Source: a virus. From it: a DNA stretch of 20,846 nucleotides. Position numbers and translations under genes: made by a program. The notes below the pieces were generated by a model. The model was not told the origin of the DNA. It searched no databases and saw only the letters and a program-made list of their open reading frames with translations. Location: positions 1 to 20,846 of the IMG/VR virus record IMGVR_UViG_3300027659_000265. One strand, 5' to 3'. Shown here one piece after another: positions 14,071-20,722 of the stretch (positions within the stretch are counted from its first letter, which is position 1; each line of letters begins with the position of its first letter).

Positions 14071-14576
14071 TCCAGACCCTCTACCAACTCGACTTCATCA
14101 CCGCCGCCGGCACGCTGCGGCTGCTGGATAGCGGCGCGCGGGTGACGGAGGAGATCGCGCCCAAGGTCTCCCAGGGCGCGGCGACTTACGCGGCCATCGG
14201 CGCGGCGTGGGGCGAAACTGTCGCCGCGGGCGGGGCGATGGTGACGGTGGATTTCTCGGTGGTGAAAAACCACGCCAGCCACGCCGCTTTGCGCGGCTAT
14301 TGCATGAGCCATGCCGCCAGCCTGCCGTCTGGCAAAACCGGCACCCTGCGGCTCACCATCACCGGCGGCCAGACCTGGGACATCGCGGACGCGACGCTGC
14401 TCTCCTGCGCGCCCATGCCACTGCTGCCCACCCAGGATTTCGAGACGCTCACCAGCTACTCGGTGACCGGCGGGGAAATGCTGCCGGCCGCCGCCATCAC
14501 GCTTTACGCCGGCATCCCGTGGGACTGGACGCTGCAACAATGGCAGACAGTCTCGCACCAATGGCAGACCCTTTGA
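14067..14576 (+). CDS. Hypothetical tail protein
   Basis: The 169-residue product (MIQTLYQLDFITAAGTLRLL at the start) has a strand-rich body (GAMVTVDFSVVKNHASHAAL; TGTLRLTITGGQTWDIADAT) and ends in a small internal repeat, QWQT-VSH-QWQT, whose DNA repeats CAATGGCAGAC with a 21-base period (14538 and 14559). No family recognised. Position between fibre genes and the tape-measure candidate suggests a minor tail or tail-tip component. The start overlaps a TGA in ATGA form. Confidence 0.6.
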   Translation: MIQTLYQLDFITAAGTLRLLDSGARVTEEIAPKVSQGAATYAAIGAAWGETVAAGGAMVTVDFSVVKNHASHAALRGYCMSHAASLPSGKTGTLRLTITGGQTWDIADATLLSCAPMPLLPTQDFETLTSYSVTGGEMLPAAAITLYAGIPWDWTLQQWQTVSHQWQTL

Positions 14577-14607
14577 ATATCGAACATCGAACACTCAACC
14601 CCCAACG
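14573..14607 (+). repeat. Host-type GAACATCGAAC repeat-like stretch in the intergenic gap
   Basis: The gap after the 169-residue gene reads TTGAATATCGAACATCGAAC followed by ACTCAACCCCCAACG. It contains the near-repeat ATCGAACATCGAAC and resembles, from memory, dispersed intergenic repeats abundant in Verrucomicrobiota and related phyla whose chance translations contain 'FDVRCSMFDV'-like strings. Not confirmed by search. Confidence 0.4.
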
Positions 14608-14620
14608 CTAACCTTTTTTT

Positions 14621-15256
14621 ATGGCCGCAAACACGCTCACCTCCAATTCCATCTCCTCCACCTATACGCAGATCCTCCACATCGGCACCGGCACGGCGGG
14701 AATCTCCACCGTCCGCACCGGCGACGGCACAACGACCGTGCTGGAGTTCGTGTCCGGCGGGGCCAAGGTCAACGGCACCTTCAACGCGACCGGCGCTTTG
14801 ACCGTGGGCGGCGCTTTGACCGTGACGGGGGCCATCACAGCGCTCGGCGTGCCGGTTTATGCGCGGTTGACTTCCGATGTGACGGCCTCCACCACCACCG
14901 AGGTGGCGCTTTCCGCGCTGACATTCACCCCGGTCTCGGGTGCTATCTACGAGGTGGAAATGGCGCTCATCGCCACCAGCGCGGCGACCACCACGGGGGT
15001 GCAAATCGTCAACACCGGCGGCGCTGGCACGCTGGCGATGGCGGAGCCTACCTCCGCGTTTTCGATCTCCGCCATCGGCGGCACCTACGCCGCCACGGCC
15101 GCGCCGGTGGCCACCAACAATTTCGGCATCCTGCTCAAGGGCATCTTCGCGCCCAGCTCGACGGCCCCGCTCAATTTCACGGTCAAGAGCGAGGTGGCGT
15201 CATCGGCCGTATCGATCAAAGCAGGCTCCTTCCTCAAAATCAGCCGCATTTCCTAA
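14621..15256 (+). CDS. Beta-rich tail/fibre protein
   Basis: The 211-residue product is rich in T, A, G, S and V. It carries GTGTAGISTVRTGDGTTTVL followed by repeated beta-strand turns (NATGALTVGGALTVTGAITA), a pattern common in trimeric phage fibre or tip proteins. The C-terminal half (AIYEVEMALIATSAATTTG onward) looks like a globular beta domain. No specific family recognised. It follows the repeat-like gap and a seven-T tract (14614-14620) and lies 9 nt before the tape-measure candidate. Function as a virion surface protein is inferred. Confidence 0.6.
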   Translation: MAANTLTSNSISSTYTQILHIGTGTAGISTVRTGDGTTTVLEFVSGGAKVNGTFNATGALTVGGALTVTGAITALGVPVYARLTSDVTASTTTEVALSALTFTPVSGAIYEVEMALIATSAATTTGVQIVNTGGAGTLAMAEPTSAFSISAIGGTYAATAAPVATNNFGILLKGIFAPSSTAPLNFTVKSEVASSAVSIKAGSFLKISRIS

Positions 15257-15265
15257 CCGCACACC

Positions 15266-16798
15266 ATGGCCGACAAGGACATCCAAATCGGGATCAAGAC
15301 CACGGCGGACACCTCCGGGGCGGAGAAGGCCGAAAAATCCATCTTCAAGATCGAAGACGCGGCCAAGCAGGCCGAGCGCGAGCTCGATGTGCTGGCGGCG
15401 AAGCAGCGCCAAGTGGAGGGCAAATCCACCACCGACAAAACCGGCGGACTGCTCGGCGTGGACATTTCCGGCGGGGCGCAAAAGCTCGGCCAAGAGGCGG
15501 CGGACTACGCCGGATTCGGGCAGGAGTTCCGGGCGGTAAGCAAACTCATCAGCGCGGACGCGGTGGCGGTGGCGGGGTCATTCGTGGCCATCGGCGCGGC
15601 GGCCGTGAAGTCCTATGACATGCTAGACGAGACCGCATCGCGCTGGCGCGAATTTGAGGCGGAACTGGCAGCCCGCGGGCAAGCCCTCCCGCAGGAAATC
15701 GCGAACCAGATCGCGGTTATTGAAAAAACGATCGGGCCGGTCAAAGCCGTGATCGACGGGGTGACTGGCGCGATGGAAGGGATGTGGAACGTGGTCAAAG
15801 ACCCGGTGGGCGAGCTCACGGGATTGAACGACCTGAAAGAGTCCCTGCAACAGCAGGACGCTCTATTGAAAAGCCTGAATGCGGCCCGCCTGAAACTGGC
15901 GAACGAAACCGGCAACTCACTTTCCAAGGTTTACCAGGCGGAAGCGGACGGGCTCAAGGAACAAGAAGAAACTCTCAAACGGATCGGCGTGCTGCGGGGC
16001 CAGCTCCAATCCATCGAACAACAGCGGGCCGACCGCCAAGTCAAAATCGCCCAGCAAGACGGTGGCGACGTGGCGCTCGCCGAGGCCAACGCCCTCGCCG
16101 TGCGGCTCAAGGTGGAAGTGCAAAGGCTGGTGGAGGATCTCCGCCAAAGTCAATCCGCCGTAACTGTCGCGCAGCAAGCGCAGTCCACGGCATTCAGCGA
16201 CTACACGCGCGCGCTCACGGACAACGTCGATAAACTCGATCCCGCGAAGTTTGAGAAACTCAGCACCACGCTGGACAAGGCAAATGCCGAGCTCCAGAAA
16301 TCCCAAGACATCGCCAACGAGCAGACCCGGCTGTTTGCCGACGCCAAGCTCAACGTGGCGGAGGATGTGGAGGTGGCGCTGGTTGACCTGAAGGACAAAT
16401 ACCAGGAGTCGATTTCCAAAAGCGCGGGCGAGGCTTTCAAAGCCGTCGAAACCAGCCTGAAAGAAACCCTCACCACCGGCCCGACCGCCGCACTGGAGAC
16501 CATCAAAGTGGAGGTGGGCACCATCACCACCGCCGCCACCGCCAAGAGCACCGAGGTCAAGACCGCGCTCGACGGCGAGCGGGCGACAACGGTGCAAGCG
16601 ATCCAGGCGGTGACCCCCACGCCGCAGGACACCGCCGCCATCGTGGACTCCATCAAGGGACTCAGCACCGCCATCAACAACCAGGGCAACTCCATGATCT
16701 CCACGATCAACGCCATCACCGCCGTGGTGAATGAGAATGCCCGCCGGATGGGGAATTTCCAGCAGCAGATCAACCAAATCATGGCCCGCATCCGATGA
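15266..16798 (+). CDS. Tape-measure-like tail protein (short)
   Basis: The 510-residue product starts in the style of tail length proteins (IQIGIKTTADTSGAEKAEKS). It continues with long helical, coiled-coil-rich segments full of Q, E, K and A, one hydrophobic segment near residues 97-114 (DAVAVAGSFVAIGAAAVK), and a C-terminal helix (NFQQQINQIMARIR). It precedes the tail hub, where a tape measure belongs. If it is one, about 0.15 nm per residue would predict a tail near 75 nm; that is family arithmetic, not a measurement. The usual frameshifted tail-assembly chaperone pair was not found upstream. The start follows the short leader CCGCACACC, and the stop overlaps the next ATG. Confidence 0.6.
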   Translation: MADKDIQIGIKTTADTSGAEKAEKSIFKIEDAAKQAERELDVLAAKQRQVEGKSTTDKTGGLLGVDISGGAQKLGQEAADYAGFGQEFRAVSKLISADAVAVAGSFVAIGAAAVKSYDMLDETASRWREFEAELAARGQALPQEIANQIAVIEKTIGPVKAVIDGVTGAMEGMWNVVKDPVGELTGLNDLKESLQQQDALLKSLNAARLKLANETGNSLSKVYQAEADGLKEQEETLKRIGVLRGQLQSIEQQRADRQVKIAQQDGGDVALAEANALAVRLKVEVQRLVEDLRQSQSAVTVAQQAQSTAFSDYTRALTDNVDKLDPAKFEKLSTTLDKANAELQKSQDIANEQTRLFADAKLNVAEDVEVALVDLKDKYQESISKSAGEAFKAVETSLKETLTTGPTAALETIKVEVGTITTAATAKSTEVKTALDGERATTVQAIQAVTPTPQDTAAIVDSIKGLSTAINNQGNSMISTINAITAVVNENARRMGNFQQQINQIMARIR

Positions 16799-18552
16799 CT
16801 TTCACCCCACCATTCACCCTCACCGGCGAGGCCGGAAAAGCCCTCGGCAACGTCGGCTATTCGCTCGCCGCGCTCGGCGTGCAAGACGCGGTGTTGTCGC
16901 TCCGCTCGCTGGATGTGGACACGCTCACCTTCAGCCTCCGCGACAACGGCAACCGCCCGGCCATCCCGGATGACGGCCAATGGCTCACCCTCAAAGACGA
17001 CGCCGGGCAGGTGCTTTTCACCGGCATCGCCAAGCGGAGCTTCCGCTTCCCGGAGAGGATCTACACCTACGAGATCAGCAATGTTTATCAGGGGATGATG
17101 GAAACTAACCTGCTATCCAACGGCCGGCCGTTCATCACCTATTTCGCCGATGACGCGGTGAACATCCTGACGGACCTTTTAGAGCGGGCGGGCGATGTTG
17201 GGTTGGCGGTGCAAACCGGCGCAATGCCCGCGCTCTTCACGGTGCCGAAAATGTCATTCCGCGCCAGCTCGTATGCGGGCGCGATCGAGGACGCACTCAA
17301 ATGGCTGCCGGACGTGACCTCGAACATGGACTACTCGACCACGCCGCCGACGCTGCTATTCCACACCCGTGCATCAGCGGCGGAAAAAGTGATCGACCTG
17401 GATAGAGAGAGCCACAAAGCCACGGCCTTGGAACTCACTCCGTATCCAGAACTCCGTGCGCTTGCGGTGGATTTCTCCTACGCGAAACGCCAGGGCGACA
17501 GAACGATTGAGGTGTTGAGCCAATCCGCGGGAGATCCTGACGCGGCGGGCATGCGGAAAATCAGCCTGTTTATCAGCGGCGCGGAGCGGATGGACGCGTT
17601 CATCGCGGAATCATTGGTCACGGCAATGGACGCGAAGGAGATGGCACTGAAGCTGGGTGCTATTGACCCAGCACAGAGCAAGTCGCTCGTTTTGAATTGG
17701 GATTGGCTGAAAGCAGCGGAACCCAATATCGCTGCTGCAATCGTGCAACAACCGAATTTCACCATGTATTTGGCAACGCCCGTTTTCACGATGAATAACG
17801 GATATTATGACGGGTTCGGCAGTGATTTCGATTCATACACAACAAGAACCAGCACGAATGGCATTCGCTCAGCGAAGCTCTCAGAGACGCAGGGAGGGAC
17901 GGCAGTCGTGGGTTGGTGGCCGATCACTGCGGCGGCCGCTGCGGAATGGAATACGGCCGACCTTGCCTCGGTAGGGGTTACGAAAAAAACCGGCTGGTAT
18001 AGTAACGACCTATTCTGGGATTCGCGATACCATGCAAATGTCATGACTTCGGCGGGTCTAACATACCTCAACGGTTTTTCGTCCAATCGGCGGGACGCTT
18101 ACTGGAATTACAACTCCATCAGGTCTTTTTGGTGGAGGACGGTCCCGATTCCAGTGACGATCATTAACGCACTGCCAAGCACGGTCGAGCAACTACTCGC
18201 TGCCAACAATCCAGGCTTTTCTTTGGATTTTATCAAGCGCGCCGAATACGTTGACGTGCCGCCCGACCTCGCCGCCAACTACTTCGCCCGCCAGGACTGG
18301 ACGCCCTACAAGGGCAGTCTCACCCTCGCCCCCAGCGCGCCGGACTTCCCGGCCCCCGGCGATTTCCTATCCGTCCGCGGCGAGGGCCTGCCCACCGAGT
18401 GGGAGACCATGAAAATCCCCGTTGCAGAGCTCGCGCTGGACCTCCGCACCGGCGTTGCAACGGTCGCCATCGGCCCGAGCCCGCGGATGGATTTCTCCAG
18501 CCTCGTGGACCGCCTCCGCATCCCGCCTGAAGACAACTACCAGGCAGGCTAA
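16795..18552 (+). CDS. Tail hub/baseplate-like protein with a divergent central domain
   Basis: The 585-residue product has an N-terminal beta domain (GQWLTLKDDAGQVLFTGIAK), then RIYTYEISNVYQGMMETN and a hub-type segment (PELRALAVDFSYAKRQGDR), matching the general look of gp27/gpD-type tail hubs after the tape measure. Residues about 300-480 differ: aromatic, N- and S-rich (NNGYYDGFGSDFDSYTTRTS; DAYWNYNSIRSFWW), encoded by visibly more AT-rich DNA (about 17690-18240), then hub-like sequence resumes. This looks like a swapped or inserted surface domain. The start overlaps the tape-measure stop (ATGA). The gene ends 1 nt from the integrase stop on the other strand. Confidence 0.65.
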   Translation: MTFTPPFTLTGEAGKALGNVGYSLAALGVQDAVLSLRSLDVDTLTFSLRDNGNRPAIPDDGQWLTLKDDAGQVLFTGIAKRSFRFPERIYTYEISNVYQGMMETNLLSNGRPFITYFADDAVNILTDLLERAGDVGLAVQTGAMPALFTVPKMSFRASSYAGAIEDALKWLPDVTSNMDYSTTPPTLLFHTRASAAEKVIDLDRESHKATALELTPYPELRALAVDFSYAKRQGDRTIEVLSQSAGDPDAAGMRKISLFISGAERMDAFIAESLVTAMDAKEMALKLGAIDPAQSKSLVLNWDWLKAAEPNIAAAIVQQPNFTMYLATPVFTMNNGYYDGFGSDFDSYTTRTSTNGIRSAKLSETQGGTAVVGWWPITAAAAAEWNTADLASVGVTKKTGWYSNDLFWDSRYHANVMTSAGLTYLNGFSSNRRDAYWNYNSIRSFWWRTVPIPVTIINALPSTVEQLLAANNPGFSLDFIKRAEYVDVPPDLAANYFARQDWTPYKGSLTLAPSAPDFPAPGDFLSVRGEGLPTEWETMKIPVAELALDLRTGVATVAIGPSPRMDFSSLVDRLRIPPEDNYQAG

Positions 18553-18553
18553 C

Positions 18554-19591
18554 TCACCCCAGCCGCCTCACCGCCTCCAGCGAGTGATCGTCGCGCACGT
18601 GGCCATAGGTCCGCATGGCCAGCGCGCCGCCGTCCTTGTGGCCCAGCCATTTCGAGACGGTCGGAACATCCACGCCGGATTCGATGCACCAGGTCGCGAA
18701 AAAATGCCGCAGGTCATGCACCCGCATCCTGGGCAGTTCGAGCGCCTCGCACGCCGTGTCCAGCGCCCGGCGCGGGGATCTGAGGGAGAAAATCCGGTCC
18801 GCGTCCCTCGCATCCTCCGGCCGCGCCTCATCGAGGATCGCCCGCAACGGCGCGGAGATCGGCACCCGCCGGAACTCCGCGCCTTTCGTCTCGCCATCCA
18901 CCCCAATTTCCAACCACTCCGGCTTGACGTTGCCCCACGTCAGCGCCGCCGCCTCGCCCTTGCGGCAGCCCGAGAACGCCAAAAACCCCACCAGCCGCGA
19001 AGACTGCACGCACCCGCGCTTCCGCTGGCCCAGGATGAACCCCACGATCCGGTCCATCTCACCGCGCCCAGGCATCGCCCTCAGCACCTTCCGTGGCCGC
19101 ATCCGTTGCAACTCCCGCGTCGGGTCGTCCACCCGCAGCCCGGCCTCGATGAGGATTCCCGCCAGCTTTCGGATCGCCCCGTGCAATTTGTTCGCCACCG
19201 ACACCGAGTATTTCGCGCCGACCTTCGCCCACCAAGCCGCCGCCTCCTGCCGGCTCCAATCGCCGCCGGCCGCCGTCAGCGGCAAAGTGTCGCGCAAAAT
19301 CCGGATCACGTCGCCGCAGGCCGCCGCCGTCTTCGGCCGGATGTTCGGGCGCTCCACCAGGTCCGCCTCCAGCGCGTTGACCGCATCCCGCAGCGTCCGG
19401 GACGCGCCCTTCCGTGCCGCCGCCTGCGACCGCTCGCCCGCAAGCCGCGCGTTGCGCTTGATCTTCGCGATCTTCAGCGAATCCGTCTTGAGCGAAACGC
19501 GGATTGTCTTGCCAGCCACCTTGGCGCGCAGGTAATAAACGCCGTTCTCATGACGCACCAAGTTCTCACCCACATTCACAAAGTCTCCCAT
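18554..19591 (-). CDS. Tyrosine-family site-specific integrase
   Basis: The 345-residue protein catalyses recombination between attP and a bacterial attachment site. An N-terminal arm-binding-type region (GVYYLRAKVAGKTIRVSL) and a core-binding domain precede a catalytic domain with SGCRKGE (R210), a likely K236 in GETKGAE, HDLRH (H292, R295), WLGHKD (H318) and the nucleophile Y329 in RTYGHVRDD. All expected residues are present, so it should be active. It is the only leftward gene. Its promoter side faces the tRNA-half attachment region 122 nt away, as expected for an int-att pair, and its 3' end converges on the tail hub gene. Confidence 0.95.
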   Translation of the reverse strand: MGDFVNVGENLVRHENGVYYLRAKVAGKTIRVSLKTDSLKIAKIKRNARLAGERSQAAARKGASRTLRDAVNALEADLVERPNIRPKTAAACGDVIRILRDTLPLTAAGGDWSRQEAAAWWAKVGAKYSVSVANKLHGAIRKLAGILIEAGLRVDDPTRELQRMRPRKVLRAMPGRGEMDRIVGFILGQRKRGCVQSSRLVGFLAFSGCRKGEAAALTWGNVKPEWLEIGVDGETKGAEFRRVPISAPLRAILDEARPEDARDADRIFSLRSPRRALDTACEALELPRMRVHDLRHFFATWCIESGVDVPTVSKWLGHKDGGALAMRTYGHVRDDHSLEAVRRLG

Positions 19592-19597
19592 GCCGGA

Positions 19598-19626
19598 AAC
19601 TTTGCGGTTTCGTCGGTTTTTGTCAA
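19598..19626 (-). promoter_or_regulatory. Possible integrase promoter
   Basis: On the - strand a perfect TTGACA (19626 to 19621) is followed, after 17 nt, by AAAGTT (19603 to 19598), a poor -10. The start codon is 29 nt downstream of the -35 box, so the leader would be very short. Only the -35 match is good. Confidence 0.25.
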
Positions 19627-19637
19627 TTTCCCCGGCA

Positions 19638-19680
19638 CGGAGGTAGGCAAAAGCGGTGGGAGAAATCCAATTCGCTCGGG
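19638..19680 (+). repeat. Attachment-region direct repeat, unit 1 (left of the tRNA half)
   Basis: CGGAGGTAGGCAAAAG at 19638-19653 is identical to 19853-19868. It is followed by a related GGTGGGAGAAAT and a shortened match to the ATTGCGCTCTGG part of units 2 and 3. It lies between the integrase start and the tRNA half, as an arm-type integrase site would. Confidence 0.65.
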
Positions 19681-19690
19681 AATTGAATTT
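19663..19690 (+). repeat. Imperfect inverted repeat upstream of the tRNA half
   Basis: AAATCCAATTC (19663-19673) and GAATTGAATTT (19680-19690) pair at 10 of 11 positions around a 6-nt spacer. It could be an operator for integrase control or part of the recombination complex. Confidence 0.4.
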
Positions 19691-19712
19691 GTAAATCGTT
19701 GAAAATAAGCAA

Positions 19713-19751
19713 GCGCCTGTAGCTCAGTTGGATAGAGCACCCGCCTTCTAA
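19713..19751 (+). other. 5' half of tRNA-Arg(UCU): probable attachment-site core
   Basis: GCGCCTG (acceptor strand), TA, GCTC-loop-GAGC (D arm with AGTTGGATA), A, CCCGC (anticodon stem 5' strand) and the seven-base loop CTTCTAA with anticodon TCT are present. The sequence then changes to TTTGATTTGG instead of the expected GCGGG, so the gene is cut exactly after the anticodon loop. It cannot make a tRNA. A clean half-tRNA beside an integrase marks the identity segment used for integration. Flanking repeats on both sides suggest attP rather than a chromosomal junction. Confidence 0.8.
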
Positions 19752-19852
19752 TTTGATTTGGGGGGGGTGGGATTGTTGGGTTTCCTTATGGAATAAGGGA
19801 AAATTCAGGGTCATCGGGCCGGAATCGGGCCCGGAAAACGCTCGTTTCGGGG

Positions 19853-19904
19853 CGGAGGTAGGCAAAAGGGGGTGGGCGAAAATAACAGCATTGCGCTCTG
19901 GCTG
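19853..19904 (+). repeat. Attachment-region direct repeat, unit 2
   Basis: It begins with the 16-bp CGGAGGTAGGCAAAAG shared with unit 1 and ends with a 27-base block (19878-19904) shared with unit 3 at 26 of 27 positions. ATAACAG (19882-19888) also pairs with CTGTTAT (19902-19908), a perfect 7-bp inverted repeat missing in unit 3. Confidence 0.75.
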
Positions 19905-19913
19905 TTATGTGGA

Positions 19914-19964
19914 CGGAGGCTGGAAAACAAGGGGTGTGAAAATAACAGAATTGCGCTCTGGCTG
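19914..19964 (+). repeat. Attachment-region direct repeat, unit 3
   Basis: It starts CGGAGG, is diverged in the first half, then matches unit 2 over 27 bases (19938-19964) except one C-to-A change at 19949. Spacing to unit 2 is 60-61 bases, so these could be helically phased binding sites. Confidence 0.75.
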
Positions 19965-20062
19965 GTGGCTGGCGGATTTGACCTTTTTCCCATGTGGCGG
20001 ATGATCTATCCAGTTGACGCAATTTCGTTGCGGCGCGGGAGGGAACCGGATAGAAGCGGGGC

Positions 20063-20722
20063 ATGAAGAAGATCGCGGGGGTGTCGGTGTGGACTTGGGC
20101 GGCGGGAATGGGCGTGGCGCTTGCTGCCGTGGCGGCGATCGGGCAGGCGATGGATGGCGGGAACGGGAACGGGAAACCAAAGGAAGCCGCGACCAAGGTG
20201 GCGGTCGCGGCGGGTAAGGAAAAACCCGGCACCGAGGTTGAGGCGCTGGGGCAGGCCGCGTTGCAAGAGATCCAGCTCAGGACATGGGCGGTGGATTCCG
20301 TGGCGACCTGCGAAACGGATCTGGAAAAGCAGACGCTCCCCGGCAAGGCGGCGCTGGCGTCAATCGCTCTGAATGAAGCAAAGGGAGGATTGGCGAAGGG
20401 TGACGCGAAGATGGCGGCGGCGCTGGAGATGCTGAAGGCGAAAGGCGTGGCTGGTGGGATACTTGCCAGCCAGTTAACGAGCTTTTCCAGATACTCCGAC
20501 GAAGTCATCCGCGAGTATAACCGGGCACGCAGGTTTGACGGATACACGCCGGAAGCTAGGGAGCTTCACATCGAGTCCCTGAGGACGCGGGCCATGAATG
20601 GCGACGGTGTTTCACTTGATGACGTGCGGCGCGGCGGGTATGAGTCGGAGGTTATGCGGCGGGTCAAGGCGGCGTGGCAGGAGGAGATTAACCGGATGAC
20701 GCGTGAGGCGCTTTCGCGCTAG
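20063..20722 (+). CDS. Unknown exported or membrane-anchored protein beyond the attachment site
   Basis: The 219-residue product has a hydrophobic N-terminal helix (about 6-28: GVSVWTWAAGMGVALAAVAA), which could be a signal peptide (possible cut after IGQA) or an anchor, then a G/N/K-rich linker (31-57) and a mostly helical, charged body with one cysteine (C83) and an RxxR-rich end (YESEVMRRVKAAWQEEINRM). No family recognised. Base usage resembles the phage genes. Location just past the attachment site is where accessory (moron) genes often sit, but it might be a host gene if the junction is chromosomal. No Shine-Dalgarno at normal distance before ATG 20063. Confidence 0.6.
   Translation: MKKIAGVSVWTWAAGMGVALAAVAAIGQAMDGGNGNGKPKEAATKVAVAAGKEKPGTEVEALGQAALQEIQLRTWAVDSVATCETDLEKQTLPGKAALASIALNEAKGGLAKGDAKMAAALEMLKAKGVAGGILASQLTSFSRYSDEVIREYNRARRFDGYTPEARELHIESLRTRAMNGDGVSLDDVRRGGYESEVMRRVKAAWQEEINRMTREALSR

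Larger units (their letters stand above)
19752..20062 (+). other. Non-coding attachment-region arm (311 bp without a gene)
   Basis: This stretch holds an eight-G run with further GGG runs (19760-19780), a short duplication TCGGGCC-GGAA / TCGGGCC-CGGAA (19814-19836), the two long repeat units (19853-19964) and a small hairpin CGCAA-TTTCG-TTGCG (20018-20032). A TTGACC at 19978 could be a -35 box but no good -10 follows. Frames through it on both strands look like chance. It probably serves recombination and control of the gene at 20063. Confidence 0.55.

Noticed and set aside
14608-14620. Seven-T tract as an intrinsic terminator
   Set aside because: No stable stem immediately precedes the T-run; it directly abuts ATG 14621 and may instead be part of the leader.
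18422-19702. 426-codon + frame over the integrase
   Set aside because: It opposes an integrase with a complete catalytic residue set; its product is a P/R/Q/H-rich shadow and it runs into the tRNA-side non-coding region.
19713-19751. Functional tRNA-Arg gene
   Set aside because: The 3' half, including the anticodon stem 3' strand, T arm and acceptor 3' strand, is absent.
19853-19964. CRISPR-like repeat array
   Set aside because: Only two to three imperfect units without uniform spacers, beside an integrase and a tRNA half; attachment-arm sites explain them better.
19786-20547. 253-codon - frame across the repeat units and the 219-residue gene
   Set aside because: Its N-terminal part is antisense to a more convincing + gene and the rest translates the direct repeats (CYFHTPCF, CYFRPPPF), so it is most likely chance.
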